NCBI GenBank assembly: GCA_030247725.1
Contig: JAOTRT010000010.1
Span: 81,775-145,774 of the forward strand
Direction: 5' to 3'
From: Candidatus Nitricoxidireducens bremensis
GTDB lineage: Bacteria > Pseudomonadota > Gammaproteobacteria > Burkholderiales > Rhodocyclaceae
Length of the DNA stretch: 64,000 bases
Shown here: positions 9,075 to 20,511 of the stretch, one piece after another
How positions within the stretch are numbered: the stretch's first letter is position 1
How the letters are laid out: every line of letters starts with the position of its first letter
Made by a program: the position numbers and the translations under genes
The notes under the pieces: generated by a model
Databases searched by the model: none
Told to the model about the DNA's origin: nothing
Seen by the model: only the letters and a program-made list of their open reading frames with translations

Positions 9075-9671
9075 TCAGTAATCCCGCCGCTCGATGAACG
9101 CCTGAGCGACGGTGGCCGCGTCGGAATACTCCAACTCGCCCCCCACCGGCAACCCACGGGCGATGCGGCTGACCTTCAAACCCCGTGCGTGGAGCACTTC
9201 CGAAAGATAGTGGGCCGTGGCCTCGCCCTCGTTGGTGAAGTTGGTGGCGAGGATCACTTCCTTCACGACGCCATCGGTAGCCCGGGCCAACAGGCGCTCG
9301 AAGCCGAGTTCCTTGGGGCCGATGCCGTCCAGGGGCGACAGGCGCCCCATCAGCACGTAGTAGAGGCCGCCGTAGGCATGGGTCTGCTCCATGGTGTTGA
9401 GGTCCACGGGCATTTCGACGATGCAGAGCTGAGTCGGGTCGCGCCGCGGCGAAGCGCAGCGGTCGCAGACCTCGTCCTCGGTGAAGGTGTTGCAACGGGC
9501 GCAGCGGCGCAGCGTCTTCAGCGCATGGTCGATGGCCTGGCCGAGGCGCTCGGCGCCGCGCGGGTTGCGCTGGAGCAGGTGGTAGGCCATGCGCTGCGCC
9601 GACTTGGGGCCCACGCCGGGCAGGCAGCGCAACGCCTCGATAAGTTCATCGAGGCTGGATGGAGAGGACAT
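9075..9671 (-). CDS. recR: Recombination protein RecR
   Basis: RecR works with RecO and RecF to load RecA on SSB-coated single-stranded gaps. The 198 residues show the full family layout: an N-terminal helix-hairpin-helix ([17 protein letters not shown]), a four-Cys zinc motif (CARC, then CDRC), and a Toprim domain starting at [14 protein letters not shown] and containing [11 protein letters not shown]. It ends the dnaX-ybaB-recR operon, 7 bases after ybaB, the standard order in proteobacteria. Confidence 0.96.
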   Translation of the reverse strand: MSSPSSLDELIEALRCLPGVGPKSAQRMAYHLLQRNPRGAERLGQAIDHALKTLRRCARCNTFTEDEVCDRCASPRRDPTQLCIVEMPVDLNTMEQTHAYGGLYYVLMGRLSPLDGIGPKELGFERLLARATDGVVKEVILATNFTNEGEATAHYLSEVLHARGLKVSRIARGLPVGGELEYSDAATVAQAFIERRDY

Positions 9672-9678
9672 CGAGGAA

Positions 9679-10005
9679 TCAGAACGGCAGCTTCATGCCG
9701 GGCGGCAGGTTGAGGCCGGCGGTGAAGCCGGACATCTTCTCCTGCATGGTCTGCTCGGCGCGGCGGTTGGCGTCGTTCACGGCGGCGGCGACCAGGTCTT
9801 CCAGCATTTCCTTGTCGTCCATCACCGAGGGATCGATGGTGATGCGCTTGACGTCGTGTTTGCAGGTCATGACCACCTTGACGGCGCCGGCGCCGGACTG
9901 GCCCTCGACTTCCATCTGCGCCAGCTGCTCCTGCGCCTTGGCCATGTTTTCCTGCATCTGCTGCGCCTGCTTCATCAGGTTGGCAATGCCGCCCTTGTTG
10001 AACAT
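9679..10005 (-). CDS. ybaB: YbaB/EbfC nucleoid-associated protein
   Basis: YbaB/EbfC proteins are small homodimeric DNA-binding proteins that coat the nucleoid. The 108 residues have the expected long N-terminal helix rich in Met and Gln ([20 protein letters not shown]) and the beta-sheet core ([17 protein letters not shown]), then [13 protein letters not shown]. An AAGGAG site precedes the ATG and overlaps the dnaX stop region 10 bases upstream, so translation is probably coupled to dnaX. Confidence 0.95.
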   Translation of the reverse strand: MFNKGGIANLMKQAQQMQENMAKAQEQLAQMEVEGQSGAGAVKVVMTCKHDVKRITIDPSVMDDKEMLEDLVAAAVNDANRRAEQTMQEKMSGFTAGLNLPPGMKLPF

Positions 10006-10015
10006 GTCGTGCTCC

Positions 10016-11629
10016 TTAAACGGGTTTGATCGTGGATTCGTCGATGCTGGCGTCGAAAAGATCGATCACCTCGCGGACGAAGGGGTCCTGTTCTATCGCT
10101 TCGACGGCGCGCTCCTGGCGCTCGCGCCGCTCGTTCTTCGTGCGTTCCGCCGGCGTTTCGCCGGCCGCCTCGGCCAGTTCGATGACGAGGCGCAGGTGGC
10201 GGCCGTAATGGACCTGCAGTTCCGCATGCAGCTTGTCCTGCTGGGCCTTGCCCTGGAGATGCTTGTGGGCGGGCGGCAGGCGCAGCACGATTTCGTCGTC
10301 GGCCAGCCGGGCCAGTTCGCAGTGCTGGGCGAGCTGCTTGGCCATACCCGCCAGGGGCAGGCGCGCCACCATGGCGTGCCAGTCGGAATCGTCGCCGGCC
10401 GCAGCCGCCGGTGGCGACGCGGGTGTTGCCGCCGCAGGGGCCGACGCCGCCGCCTGGACCGGTGCGGACGGCGCCGCAGCAACGGCCGGCCTCGGCACGG
10501 AACGCGACGCGGCAGCGGGCGCCGACGCACGGGGCGCCGAACCCGGCGCTTCCGGCCGGAAGGCGTGGAGCCGCAGCAGGGTCATGGTGAAGCCGGCGTA
10601 TTCGTCGGGCGCCAGGCCCAGGTCGTCGCGGCCGTGGATGGCGATCTGGTAGCAGAGCTGGAGGAACTCGGCATCGAAATCCTTGCCGTAGGCGGCCAGG
10701 CGCGCCCGCTCGCCGTCGTCCACGATGGCCTGGGGGGCGAACTGCACCAGGGCGATGCGGTGGAACAGGGTCGCCAGTTCCTGCAGGGCCGAGTCGAAGG
10801 ACAGGCTGCGGGCATCCATGGCCTCGGCGGTGGCCAGCATGGCGCCGATGTCGCCGGCCCTGAGGCCGTCGAGGAGGGCGAACAAATAGTCGTCGCCGAC
10901 GGTGCCGAGCATGTCGCGCACGCCGGCCTCTTCCACCTTGCCGGCGCCGTGGGCGATGGCCTGGTCCAGCAGGGAGAGGGCGTCGCGCATGCTGCCGGCC
11001 GCACCCTTGGCGATGTGGCGCAGGGCGTCGGGCTCGAAGGAAACACCCTCCTGGCCGAGGATGTTGGTCAGATGCTCGACGATGTGGGTCTGGGGCATCT
11101 GCTTCAAATTGAACTGCAGGCAGCGGGACAGCACCGTCACCGGGATCTTCTGGGGATCGGTGGTGGCGAGGATGAACTTGACGTGCTCCGGCGGCTCTTC
11201 CAGCGTCTTGAGCATGGCGTTGAAGGCATGGCCCGAGAGCTGGTGTACTTCGTCGATGACGTAGACCTTGTAGCGGCCCCGGGTCGGCGCGTAGGTGGCT
11301 TTTTCCAGCAGGCCCGTCATGTCCTCGACACCCCGGTTGGAGGCGGCGTCGAGTTCGATGTAATCGACGAAGCGGCCACCGTCGATCTCGGTGCAGCAGG
11401 AGCACACGCCGCAGGGCGTGGAGGTGACGCCGGTCTCGCAGTTCAGGGCCTTGGCCATGATGCGGGCGATAGTGGTCTTGCCGACGCCGCGCGTGCCGGT
11501 GAACAGGTAGGCGTGGTGCAGCCGCTGCTGGTCGAGGGCATGGGTCAGGGCCTTGACCACGTGCTCCTGCCCCACCAGGGTCGCGAAGGATTTGGGGCGC
11601 CACTTGCGCGCCAGTACCTGATAGCTCAT
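10016..11629 (-). CDS. dnaX: DNA polymerase III subunit gamma/tau
   Basis: This is the clamp-loader ATPase that also links two polymerase cores at the fork. The 537 residues contain Walker [10 protein letters not shown] (about residue 45), the four-Cys zinc module (CETG, then CGVCSCC), the DEVH Walker B box and the SRC sensor. An Ala/Pro-rich linker (about residues 360-420) leads to the polymerase-binding tau end. I see no A-rich slippery heptamer like that of Escherichia coli, so a programmed gamma product is not predicted by that route. Confidence 0.96.
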   Translation of the reverse strand: MSYQVLARKWRPKSFATLVGQEHVVKALTHALDQQRLHHAYLFTGTRGVGKTTIARIMAKALNCETGVTSTPCGVCSCCTEIDGGRFVDYIELDAASNRGVEDMTGLLEKATYAPTRGRYKVYVIDEVHQLSGHAFNAMLKTLEEPPEHVKFILATTDPQKIPVTVLSRCLQFNLKQMPQTHIVEHLTNILGQEGVSFEPDALRHIAKGAAGSMRDALSLLDQAIAHGAGKVEEAGVRDMLGTVGDDYLFALLDGLRAGDIGAMLATAEAMDARSLSFDSALQELATLFHRIALVQFAPQAIVDDGERARLAAYGKDFDAEFLQLCYQIAIHGRDDLGLAPDEYAGFTMTLLRLHAFRPEAPGSAPRASAPAAASRSVPRPAVAAAPSAPVQAAASAPAAATPASPPAAAAGDDSDWHAMVARLPLAGMAKQLAQHCELARLADDEIVLRLPPAHKHLQGKAQQDKLHAELQVHYGRHLRLVIELAEAAGETPAERTKNERRERQERAVEAIEQDPFVREVIDLFDASIDESTIKPV

Positions 11630-11669
11630 AGAACGCCTATTCGAGAAGGCCCCGATTCTAGCAAACGTG

Positions 11670-11701
11670 AAAAGGGCGCCCCGGCTTTCGCCGGTGCGCC
11701 C
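11670..11701 (-). terminator. Rho-independent terminator of the Spy-like gene
   Basis: On the minus strand a 12-bp GC-rich stem (11690-11701 with 11674-11685, one mismatch, TTTC-type loop) is followed by four U residues. It lies 20 bases after the stop of the Spy-like gene and just before dnaX, so it separates the two transcripts. Confidence 0.8.
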
Positions 11702-11722
11702 CGTCGATGGCGCGGCTAAGGC

Positions 11723-12253
11723 TCAGCCGCGCGGCGGCTCGCCCTTGCCCTGGGGACCCTGGCCGCCCTTGCGGCCGCCCATGGGACCGTGGCCGCCGAA
11801 GGGGCCGGCCTTGTCGGCGATGGCCTTCTGTTCTGCGCTCATGGAATCGTAGAGACGCTTGAAGGTGTCGCTCATGGACTCCATGGCCGTCATGCGCTCG
11901 CGCATCATGCCCATCATCTGGGCCATGCGCTCGGGCGCCGTGGCCGCCTGGTCCTGGGCCTTGTCGCGCATCGCCTTCATGCCGGCGCCGGCTTCGGCCT
12001 TCATCTTCTCGGCATAGGCCTGCCAGAGGGGTTCCTGCTGGGGCGTGATCTTGAGCTGGGACTTCATCTGGGTCAGGCGCTGCTCGACGCGCGCCGCCGG
12101 GTCGCCCATCATCTTGCCGGCCCGGCCCTTGGGGCCATCCACGTCGCAACCCATGCCGCCGGGGCCGCCGCCGGGCATCTGGGCGTGGGCGACGCCGAAC
12201 GCGATGGCGGTCGTGGCCAGCAGGCCGGCGAGGATCTTGGTGTTCAGTTTCAT
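11723..12253 (-). CDS. Spy/CpxP-family periplasmic protein
   Basis: This is a probable ATP-independent periplasmic chaperone or stress-response protein of the LTxxQ (Spy/CpxP) family. The 176 residues begin with a Sec signal peptide that probably ends at AHA. A long helical region with two family-type boxes follows (LTQMKSQLKITPQQEPLW and FKRLYDSMSAEQKAIAD). Both ends of the mature protein are rich in Gly, Pro and Met. A GGAGAG site precedes the ATG at 12253, so the longer open frame is not used. Signs of Cpx-like regulation were not found. Confidence 0.85.
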   Translation of the reverse strand: MKLNTKILAGLLATTAIAFGVAHAQMPGGGPGGMGCDVDGPKGRAGKMMGDPAARVEQRLTQMKSQLKITPQQEPLWQAYAEKMKAEAGAGMKAMRDKAQDQAATAPERMAQMMGMMRERMTAMESMSDTFKRLYDSMSAEQKAIADKAGPFGGHGPMGGRKGGQGPQGKGEPPRG

Positions 12254-12370
12254 GCTTCTCTCCTGTCGAATGGTTGCCTCATGGCAGGACCCATTACACG
12301 CTAACACCGTAAGCCGGATGTGTCCGCCGGAACGGGATTTGTAAGGGGATATTGCGGGAGAGAGGGAAGG

Positions 12371-12470
12371 TGGCGAGCCTTACCCCCGGCACTTGCAGAA
12401 AATGGCTGTGGCTGCTTCCTTCCGGACCTGACCAGATTCACCACCCCGCAATGCGGGGAGACCCGCCACG
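12371..12470 (-). ncRNA. ffs: 4.5S RNA (bacterial SRP RNA)
   Basis: Read on the minus strand, this stretch has the highly conserved SRP domain IV: GGTCAGGTCCGGAAGGAAGC followed by AGCC, closing a hairpin with GGTG/CAC flanks. The outer arms (GGCGGGT near 12465 and the CCCGG...GGCTCGCC region near 12385) pair to give the usual rod of about 100 nucleotides. It binds Ffh to form the particle that directs membrane proteins to FtsY. The ends are approximate to a few bases. Confidence 0.93.
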
Positions 12471-12529
12471 GCGAATGGTAGCACGATCCCGGCGCCGGCC
12501 CGCCGCGGGCGCGGACTTTTCTCGGACCC

Positions 12530-13402
12530 TCAGGCCGCGTGCAGGAAGTCGCGCACCACGGCGATCTGCGCCGCGTCGAGGAAGGTGGGCGCATGGCCGA
12601 CGCCCGGAATCTCCGCCCGCTGCGCCCGGGGCCCCCGCTGCGCCATGGCGGCGTGGGTCTCCGGCGTCAGCAGGTCCGACTGGGCGCCGCGAATCGCCAG
12701 GGTCGGACAGCGGATCGCGTCGTAGAGGGGCCACAGTTCCACGTCCTTGCCGGCGTTGGGCCCTTCGGCCATGGCCTTGCGGAAGGGCTCGGCGATGCCG
12801 GGGTCATAGCGCAGCTCCAGCTTGCCGTCGGCGGCGGTCTTCACCACATGCTCGGTGAGATGGCGCCACTGGGCGTCGGTGAGGGCCCCGAAGGGCGCGC
12901 TGACGAAGCGCACGAAGGCCTCCGCCTGGCCCATGTCGTCGAAGCGCGGCGCCTTGCCGACATACTCACCGATGCGGGCGATGGCAACGGCGGTGACGAC
13001 CGGCCCCACATCGTTGAGGGCCAGCCGGCGGATCGGCGTCTTCTCCTGGGCCGCCAGGGCCATGCCGATGAGGCCGCCCATGGAAGTGCCGAGCCAGTCC
13101 ACAGTTTCCGCATCGAGCCGCGCCAGCAGGGTCGTCATGTCCGCCGCGTACTGGGGGATGCCGTAGAGGGACTTGTCTTTCAGCCAGTCGCTGCGCCCGC
13201 GTCCCACCACGTCGGGGCAGACCACCCGGTATTCGTCGCAGAGGGTTCGCGCCAGTTCGTCGAAGTCGCGACTGCAGCGGGTCAGGCCGTGCACGCAGAC
13301 GAGGACCTTGCGGTTCTTCGGATCGCCCCACTCCACGTAGGCCATGTCGTGGAAGCCCGCCGGGCTCAGGCATTGGACGCTACGCTGCTGCATGTCGGTC
13401 AT
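12530..13402 (-). CDS. Alpha/beta-hydrolase fold protein
   Basis: The 290 residues have the alpha/beta-hydrolase plan: an HG oxyanion box (VLVCVHGLTRCSRDFDELA), the strand before DVVGRGRSD, the nucleophile elbow GTSMGG (Ser about residue 106), a late acid in the RGAQSDLL loop, and the catalytic His in GVGHAPTFLD. It may be an esterase or a carbon-carbon bond hydrolase; the substrate is not evident. An AAGGAG site sets the start. It lies 31 bases downstream of comEC on the same strand. Confidence 0.86.
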   Translation of the reverse strand: MTDMQQRSVQCLSPAGFHDMAYVEWGDPKNRKVLVCVHGLTRCSRDFDELARTLCDEYRVVCPDVVGRGRSDWLKDKSLYGIPQYAADMTTLLARLDAETVDWLGTSMGGLIGMALAAQEKTPIRRLALNDVGPVVTAVAIARIGEYVGKAPRFDDMGQAEAFVRFVSAPFGALTDAQWRHLTEHVVKTAADGKLELRYDPGIAEPFRKAMAEGPNAGKDVELWPLYDAIRCPTLAIRGAQSDLLTPETHAAMAQRGPRAQRAEIPGVGHAPTFLDAAQIAVVRDFLHAA

Positions 13403-13433
13403 GGTCGCTCCTTGGGGTGAACGGCCGAGTCTA

Positions 13434-15770
13434 CTACCGGCCGTGCCAGTAGCGCCGCCGCTCCGCCCGTTCGGCGGCGACGGTCACGCCGCCTTGCCCG
13501 AGACGTACCGTCAGGGCGCCGTCGGCATCGGTGCGCCATAGTGCGGTGCCCGCGGCCCGGTAACGCGCCACCACCTCGTCCTTGGGATGGCCGAAGCGGT
13601 TGCGGTAGCCGACGGGAAAGATGGCCGTGCGCGCCCCCACCGCCGCCACGAATTCCGGCGTCGAGGACGTGCGGCTGCCGTGGTGCGGCACCGTCAGCGC
13701 CTCGGCCCGCAGGCGGTCGCCGTGGCGCACCAGCAGTTCCGTCTCGGAGATGGCCTCGATGTCGGAAGTCAGCAGCATGGCATGTCCCGCCGCCGTCACC
13801 TTCAGCACGCAGCTGAGGTCGTTGGTCCGGCGCAGCGGCCCGGCGTATTGCGCCGCCGCCGGATGCAGCATCTCGAAGCGCACGCCGTCCCACTCCCAGG
13901 CGTCCCCGTCGCGGCAGGGTTCCTGGACCACCGGCAGGGCGGACAGACCATGCTCGAAGGGCAGCGAACTGACCAGGCGCCCCACCGGCAGCGCCTCCAG
14001 CACCGACTCGGCGCCGCCGGCGTGGTCCTTGTCCTCGTGGCTCACCACCAGCGTATCGAGGCGCGCCACCCCCTTGGCCCGCAGGTAGGGCACGATGATG
14101 CGGCTGCCGCTGTTGGCGTCCGGCGTGAACAGGGGCCCAGTGTCGTAGAGCAGATCGCGGCTCGCCGTCTGCACATGGACCGCCAGCCCCTGTCCCACGT
14201 CGAGGACGGTGACCGCCGCCTCCCCCGCCGCCGGCCGCGGCGGCGGCACGAGCAGCAGGGGCAGGCAGGCCGCCAGGCCTAGCCAGCGGGCCGGAAAGCC
14301 CCGGGGCAGCAGCAGCCAGGCCACTCCGGCCAGCGCCAGGGCCGTGCTCCAGGGGGGCGGCACATGCTGTTGCCAGACCGCCCAGGGCGAGGACGCCAGG
14401 CCGTCGAGAAGGGCCATCAGCCAGGACATGACAAGAGCGGCCAGATGCAGCAACGGGTCCGAGTACGGCAGCAAGCCAGCCAGGGCCAGGGGCGTGACGA
14501 CGAAACTCACCACGGGGATCGCCACCGCGTTCGCCAGGGGCGAGACGACGGAGAACTGCTGGAACAGGGCCAGCAGGGCCGGCACCATGCCCACCGTCAC
14601 GGCCCACTGGGCGCGCCCCCAGTCCGCCAGCCAGTGGCTCCGGCCGATCCTGCCGGCCCCGACGTAGAACAGCAGCGCCACGGCGCCGAAGGAGAGCCAG
14701 AAGCCCGCCGCCAGCACCGCCCAGGGATCGAGCAGCAGCACCAGCAGCAGGGCCAGGGCCAGCACGCGGCTCGACGCGATGCGGCGTCCCGACCACAGGG
14801 CCAGGGCAACGACGCCGAGCATGTAAAGGGTGCGCTGGGCCGGCACCTCGAAGCCCGCCAGCAGACAGTAGCCGAAGGCGGCAAAAAAGCCGGCGGCGGC
14901 TGCCAACTTCTGGGCCGGCAGGCGCAGGGGCAGGCGAGCCGAGCGCCGCCACAGCAGGGAGGCCAGTCCATAGGCGAGGCTGGCGAACAGGGTCACATGG
15001 AGCCCGGAAATCGACATCAGGTGCGAGACCCCGGTGCGGGCGAATACCTGCCACAGGCCGGGCTCGATGGCACGCTGGTCGCCCACCGCCAGGGCGACGA
15101 GGATGCCGGTCTCGTGCGCTTCCCCGAGCACGCGCCGGAAGCGCTCGCGGCTCGCCTCCCGCAGGGCCGCGACGGCCAGGGACGGCCGCCACACCATGGC
15201 CTCCAGGCGGCCGTTCGTCGCCGCCGGCCGCACATAGCCTGTCGCCCGCAGGTTGCGCTCCAGCAGCCAGGCCTCGTAGTCGAAGCCGCCGGGGTTGAGG
15301 TTGCCGTGGGGGCGCTTGAGGCGCAGGGTCAGGCGCCAGCGCTCGCCGGCATGGACGGCTTGCGGGGCTGCCGGCGAATCCTCGCCCTCACGCCAGGGGC
15401 GGTACCAGGCGAGGGAAAGCCGGCGCGGCACGCCCACCGGGGCCCGCTCCACCTCGAACTCGAAGCGCTCGCCGTTCTCGAAACGCTGGGGCAGACCGGC
15501 CACGACGCCGACCACTTCCGCGTCGCGGCCCTCCAGCTCCGCCGCCAGGGCATCGGCCAGGCGGACCTGGGCCGCACATCCGGCCCAGGCAATGCCGAAC
15601 AGGAAGGCGCCGATGGGCAGCAGCAGGCGCAGGGGCCGCACAAAGGCACCGCCCGCCGCCAGCGCCAGGGCGGCGACGCCCGCCTGCCAAAGCAGCGCCG
15701 ACTCCGGCAGCGCGGCCCGCCACTGCAGCCACGCAACGCCGGCGGCAAAGGCCAGAATTGCAATTCGCAT
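13434..15770 (-). CDS. comEC: DNA internalization/competence protein ComEC/Rec2
   Basis: ComEC forms the inner-membrane channel for single-stranded DNA in natural transformation. The 778 residues hold an N-terminal DUF4131 region with helices and an OB-like periplasmic part. The central competence domain contains GILVALAVGDQRAI and SHLMSISGLHVTLFASL. A C-terminal metallo-beta-lactamase domain follows, with SHEDKDHAGG and a late HHGSRTSS box. Length and domain order are complete, so this copy is not obviously decayed. Confidence 0.93.
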   Translation of the reverse strand: MRIAILAFAAGVAWLQWRAALPESALLWQAGVAALALAAGGAFVRPLRLLLPIGAFLFGIAWAGCAAQVRLADALAAELEGRDAEVVGVVAGLPQRFENGERFEFEVERAPVGVPRRLSLAWYRPWREGEDSPAAPQAVHAGERWRLTLRLKRPHGNLNPGGFDYEAWLLERNLRATGYVRPAATNGRLEAMVWRPSLAVAALREASRERFRRVLGEAHETGILVALAVGDQRAIEPGLWQVFARTGVSHLMSISGLHVTLFASLAYGLASLLWRRSARLPLRLPAQKLAAAAGFFAAFGYCLLAGFEVPAQRTLYMLGVVALALWSGRRIASSRVLALALLLVLLLDPWAVLAAGFWLSFGAVALLFYVGAGRIGRSHWLADWGRAQWAVTVGMVPALLALFQQFSVVSPLANAVAIPVVSFVVTPLALAGLLPYSDPLLHLAALVMSWLMALLDGLASSPWAVWQQHVPPPWSTALALAGVAWLLLPRGFPARWLGLAACLPLLLVPPPRPAAGEAAVTVLDVGQGLAVHVQTASRDLLYDTGPLFTPDANSGSRIIVPYLRAKGVARLDTLVVSHEDKDHAGGAESVLEALPVGRLVSSLPFEHGLSALPVVQEPCRDGDAWEWDGVRFEMLHPAAAQYAGPLRRTNDLSCVLKVTAAGHAMLLTSDIEAISETELLVRHGDRLRAEALTVPHHGSRTSSTPEFVAAVGARTAIFPVGYRNRFGHPKDEVVARYRAAGTALWRTDADGALTVRLGQGGVTVAAERAERRRYWHGR

Positions 15771-15818
15771 AAAGCCGGATTAGAGCAGATCGCCGAGGGC
15801 TTTCGATAGAATGGGCCA

Positions 15819-16361
15819 ATGCGCAAGCATCTCCGCAAATTCCTGCCCGACCACGCCGCCGTCCGGCAGAACCGCTGGCTGGCCCCTTTCGAGAGCACCC
15901 TGCTGCACCCGCGCCTGTGGCATCTGAACCGCCACTCCGCCGCCGGCGCCGTCGCCGCCGGCCTGTTCTGCGGGCTGATTCCCGGCCCCTTCCAGATGCT
16001 GGGCGCGGCGATCTGCGCCGTGGTCTTCCGCGTGAACCTGCCCCTGGCGCTGATCGCAACCTTCTACACCAATCCCTTCACCATCGTGCCCCTCTACGTG
16101 CTGGCCTTCGGCATGGGCAAATTCGCCCTCGGCAGCGGCGGCGAGTTCGTCGCACCGCCCGAATACGGCGAGGCCGGGCTCGTCGTCTGGCTCGACGCCC
16201 TGGGAGACTGGATGGTTCATCTGGGAAAACCGCTGGTGGCGGGCCTGCTGCTGCTCGCCACCCTGCTGGCCGTCGCCGGCTACGGGGCCATGCGCGCCCT
16301 CTACCGCTGGCACCTGGTACGCGCGTGGCATGCCCGCGCCGCGGCGCGGAAGACCCCTTGA
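15819..16361 (+). CDS. DUF2062 membrane protein
   Basis: This is a small membrane protein of the DUF2062 family. The 180 residues include the conserved amphipathic stretch LNRHSAAGAVAAGLFCGLIP, the motif FYTNPFTIVPLYVLAFGMG, and two or three membrane helices (about residues 44-62, 75-105 and 143-165). The function is unknown; homologues often stand next to comEC or glycosyltransferase genes. It starts 48 bases from the comEC start and is divergent from it, so the two share a promoter region. Confidence 0.85.
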   Translation: MRKHLRKFLPDHAAVRQNRWLAPFESTLLHPRLWHLNRHSAAGAVAAGLFCGLIPGPFQMLGAAICAVVFRVNLPLALIATFYTNPFTIVPLYVLAFGMGKFALGSGGEFVAPPEYGEAGLVVWLDALGDWMVHLGKPLVAGLLLLATLLAVAGYGAMRALYRWHLVRAWHARAAARKTP

Positions 16362-16400
16362 GAAGGTGAGAAGCCGCCGCGCCGGGCGCGGCGGCGGCGC

Positions 16401-18416
16401 TCAGACGCGGAAGCGCAGGATGTCGGCCTGGAGGACCTCGGCGAGGCGCTCCAGCTCGCTCGCCGTCTGGGCGTTGGAGCGCACGGCGGCATCGTTCTGC
16501 TCCGCCATGCGCGCCACGTTTTCGATGCCGTGGGCCACGTCGGTGGCGGCGGCGGTCTGTTCGTGGAGACCGGAGGAAATGTCGCTGACCATGGCCACCA
16601 CATGCTGGGCATGCTCGCGCACCCGGTCCATGGCCTCGCCGGCGGCGCGGGCCTCCTCGACGCCGGCATTCACCCGCGCCACGCCCTCCTGCATGGTGCC
16701 GACGGCACTGCGGGTGCCGTTCTGGATGGCCTGCACCATGGCGGCGATCTCCTGGGTCGAGGCCGTGGTGCGCTCCGCCAGCTTGCGCACCTCGTCGGCG
16801 ACGACGGCGAAGCCGCGGCCCGATTCGCCGGCCCGCGCCGCCTCGATGGCGGCATTGAGCGCCAGCAGGTTGGTCTGGTCGGCGATCTCCTTGATGACGC
16901 CGACGATGGTGGAAATCTGGGCCGAATGCCCCTCCAGCTCGGCAATCGAGGCCGCCGACTCGTTCACCGCCGTGGCGATGCGCTCGATCTCGGTGACCAC
17001 TTCCTGCACCTTGTGGCCGCCCTCGGCAGACAGGTCGCCGGACTCGCTGGCGGCCCGGTAGGCGCCCTCCGCATTGCTGCTGATGGTGTCGATGCTGGCC
17101 GTCATCTCCTCGACGGAGGCCGCCATGCCGGTGGCCGACGAACTCTGGGCGCGGGAGGAATCGGCGATCTGCGTACTGGCTTCGGACATCTCGCGGGCCG
17201 CCTTGGACAAATTGGCGGCGCCCTGCTGCACGTTGCGGATCAGGCGGGAGACGGCCTCCGCCATGCGGTTGAGGCTTTCGCCGACCTCCTGCAACTCGTC
17301 CTTGCTGTTGAGATGGACGCGCACCGTGAGGTCGCCGCCGGCGATGGTCTCCACCTCCTGGGCCAGTTGCTTGACGCCGTCCACCACTGCGTAATAGGAA
17401 CCCATGGCCAGATAGCCGGTCACCAGCAGCACCAGCAGGGAAACGGCCAGGTTCATCGCCAGGTTCCGCTGCAGCGACTCGACGCGCCTATCCAGTTCCT
17501 TCTCCAGGGCCGGCAGCAGGACATCGAAGAGCTGCTTGTAGCCGATGTCGATGACCTCGGTGGTGAGCTTGAAGTAGGCCGGCGGCGCAGTCGCGAAGGT
17601 GCCGCCGAGGATGTCCTCCTGCACCAGCTTGTCCACGTCGGCGAAGGCCTTGCCGAAGTTCTCCACGGGGCCGACGAGCGTTTCCCTCAAGTGGGGCGCA
17701 TAGCCGGCGGCCTTGCCGGCAGCGATGCCCAGGCCCCGCGTGCCCATCGCGATCTCGTTGACCAGGCGGCTGACTTCCACGCGCTGGGGCTCGCTGATGG
17801 CCTTCTTGGCGAGGATGCCGGTGCCGCGGGCGCGCAGCTGGCCGAGGGGCTCCAGGGTCTCGGGCATGCGCTGGATGACCATGCCGGTAATGAAGGAGGA
17901 CGCCAGGTCCGGGTCCAGCACCAGCTTGGATTCCTCGCCGACGCGGGACAGGAAGTCCAGCATGCGGCGGATCGCCGCCGTGTGGCGGGCGAAGTTCTCC
18001 GGGGCCGGCAGGGCCAGGCCGCCGCTGCGGATCTGCTCCCAGTCGGACTTCATGCCGGTCCATTCGGGCGACTGGGCCAGGCCAGGCGTCAGGGTCTTCT
18101 CCACCGCCAGGAAGACCTCGGTCACGTCCTTTTCCTTGGCCGCCCGCTTGTCCGCCAGGGAGGCGTCGCCGTTGATGACGCCGGAGGACAGGCCGCGATG
18201 CTGCTGGGCGAACTGGATCAGCTTCTGCAGGGGCTTCACGGTCTGGATGCCCGCCATCTCGGCCCGCGTCGCGGTGATGGACTCGGAAAGCTTGAAAATG
18301 AGCTGGGACAGCAGGATCGCGATGGCGATGAAGCCGACGACACCGAGCAGCATGAAGCGCGCCACATAGCGCAGCCGGTTCATCAGGGCGATGGCGGGCA
18401 GGAACAGGGATCGCAT
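16401..18416 (-). CDS. Methyl-accepting chemotaxis protein with NIT-like periplasmic sensor
   Basis: This is a transmembrane chemoreceptor. Helix 1 is at about residues 17-40. The large periplasmic region (about residues 45-320) carries the [12 protein letters not shown] motif seen in NIT-type nitrate/nitrite sensing domains. Helix 2 (about 321-340) is followed by a HAMP domain, and the signalling hairpin tip is conserved ([20 protein letters not shown]). The last residues ([10 protein letters not shown]) lack a CheR pentapeptide. The ligand is inferred only from the domain type. 671 residues; monocistronic. Confidence 0.9.
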   Translation of the reverse strand: MRSLFLPAIALMNRLRYVARFMLLGVVGFIAIAILLSQLIFKLSESITATRAEMAGIQTVKPLQKLIQFAQQHRGLSSGVINGDASLADKRAAKEKDVTEVFLAVEKTLTPGLAQSPEWTGMKSDWEQIRSGGLALPAPENFARHTAAIRRMLDFLSRVGEESKLVLDPDLASSFITGMVIQRMPETLEPLGQLRARGTGILAKKAISEPQRVEVSRLVNEIAMGTRGLGIAAGKAAGYAPHLRETLVGPVENFGKAFADVDKLVQEDILGGTFATAPPAYFKLTTEVIDIGYKQLFDVLLPALEKELDRRVESLQRNLAMNLAVSLLVLLVTGYLAMGSYYAVVDGVKQLAQEVETIAGGDLTVRVHLNSKDELQEVGESLNRMAEAVSRLIRNVQQGAANLSKAAREMSEASTQIADSSRAQSSSATGMAASVEEMTASIDTISSNAEGAYRAASESGDLSAEGGHKVQEVVTEIERIATAVNESAASIAELEGHSAQISTIVGVIKEIADQTNLLALNAAIEAARAGESGRGFAVVADEVRKLAERTTASTQEIAAMVQAIQNGTRSAVGTMQEGVARVNAGVEEARAAGEAMDRVREHAQHVVAMVSDISSGLHEQTAAATDVAHGIENVARMAEQNDAAVRSNAQTASELERLAEVLQADILRFRV

Positions 18417-18533
18417 AGGGTCACCGCGAAAAATGGGAAGGGCGAAACGTACCGGGAATCCTTAGTACTTTCGCGATAAACCCTACCGGTTTCCTTGGTC
18501 CAAATCAATTTTCCCCAAGGAAATCAGGGGAAT

Positions 18534-19224
<691 letters not shown>

Positions 19225-19232
<8 letters not shown>

Positions 19233-20487
19233 AGCGCAGGGCCTCCGCCGGATTGGTGCGCGCCGCTCGCCAGCTCGGGTAGAGCGTCGCCAGCAGCGTG
19301 AGGACGAAGGAGACGCCGGCGATCACGCCCACGTCCGGCCATTGCAGGTCCGAGGGCAGGTCGGTGATGTAGTACACATCCTTGGCGAGGAACTGGACGT
19401 TGAGGGCCCGCTCGATGGCCGGCACCACCACGTCGATGTTGAGGGCCAGGGCGACGCCGCCGACGACGCCGGCGATCAGCCCGACGACGCCGATCATGGC
19501 GCCCTGGACGATGAACACCAGCAGGATGCTGCGCGGGCTCGCCCCCAGGGTGCGCAGGATGGCGATGTCGGCCTGCTTGTCGGTCACCGCCATCACCAGG
19601 GTGGACACGATGTTGAAGGCGGCCACGGCGACGATCAGCAGCAGGATGAGGAACATCATGTTCTTCTCGATCTGCACGGCGCGGAAGAAGTTGGCGTGGC
19701 TCTTGGTCCAGTCGGTGATGAAGACGTCGGCGTCGAGGAAGCGCAGCAATTCGCGCGACACCTGGGGCGCGCCGAACAGGTCGTCGATCTTGAGCCGCAC
19801 CCCGGAGACCCGGTCGTCCATGCGGTAGAGCTTCTGGGCGTCGGCCACGTGGATCAGGGCAAGGCCCGAGTCGTACTCGAACATGCCCACCTCGAAGACC
19901 CCCACCACCTTGAACTGCTTGAGGCGCGGCAATACCGCCGCCGGCGTCACCAGGCCCTGGGGCGCGATCAACGTCACCTTGTCGCCCACATAGACGCGCA
20001 GGGCCCGCGCCAGTTCGATGCCCAGCACGATGCCGAACTCGCCGGGCTGCAGCAGCTCCAGGCTGCCGCCCTTCATGTGGCGGGCGAAGTCGGCCACCTT
20101 GTCCTCCGCCTCCGGGTAGATGCCCCGCACCACGGTGCCGCGTACCTGCTGGTCGTAGGACAGCATGCCCTGGGCCTGCACGTAGGGCGCCAGGGCCTGG
20201 ACGCGCGGATGGCGCGCCGCCCCCTGGGCCACGTGGCTCCAGTCCGCCAGCTCGCCGTCGGCGCCGGTAATCTGCACATGGGAAGCGACGCCGAGGATGC
20301 GCGTGCGCAGCTCCTTCTGGAAGCCGTTCATCACCGACAGCACGACGATCAGCGCCGCCACGCCCAGCGCGATGCCGAGCATGGAGATCAGGGAGATGAA
20401 GGAGATGAAGGGATTACGGCCGCCGGTGCGCTTCTTGGCGCGGGTGTAGCGCAGGCCGATCCACAATTCGTAGCGGAAAGGGAGCAT
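19225..20487 (-). CDS. lolC: Lipoprotein-releasing ABC transporter permease LolC/E
   Basis: This permease works with LolD in lipoprotein sorting. The 420 residues have the MacB/FtsX plan: one N-terminal helix in [20 protein letters not shown], a large periplasmic core domain (about 50-270), and three C-terminal helices ending with [20 protein letters not shown]. The start chosen is the ATG at 20487, which begins the family-typical [19 protein letters not shown]; an ATG six codons upstream is also in frame. Only one permease gene is present, so it may serve as the single LolC/LolE type. Confidence 0.93.
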
Positions 20488-20511
20488 GGGCGCGCATGTT
20501 AACATGGCGCC

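Noticed and set aside
8819..9157. A minus-strand open frame downstream of recR
   Set aside because: It has no ribosome site, no domain and Ala/Arg-rich GC-driven composition, and it overlaps the recR end in another frame.
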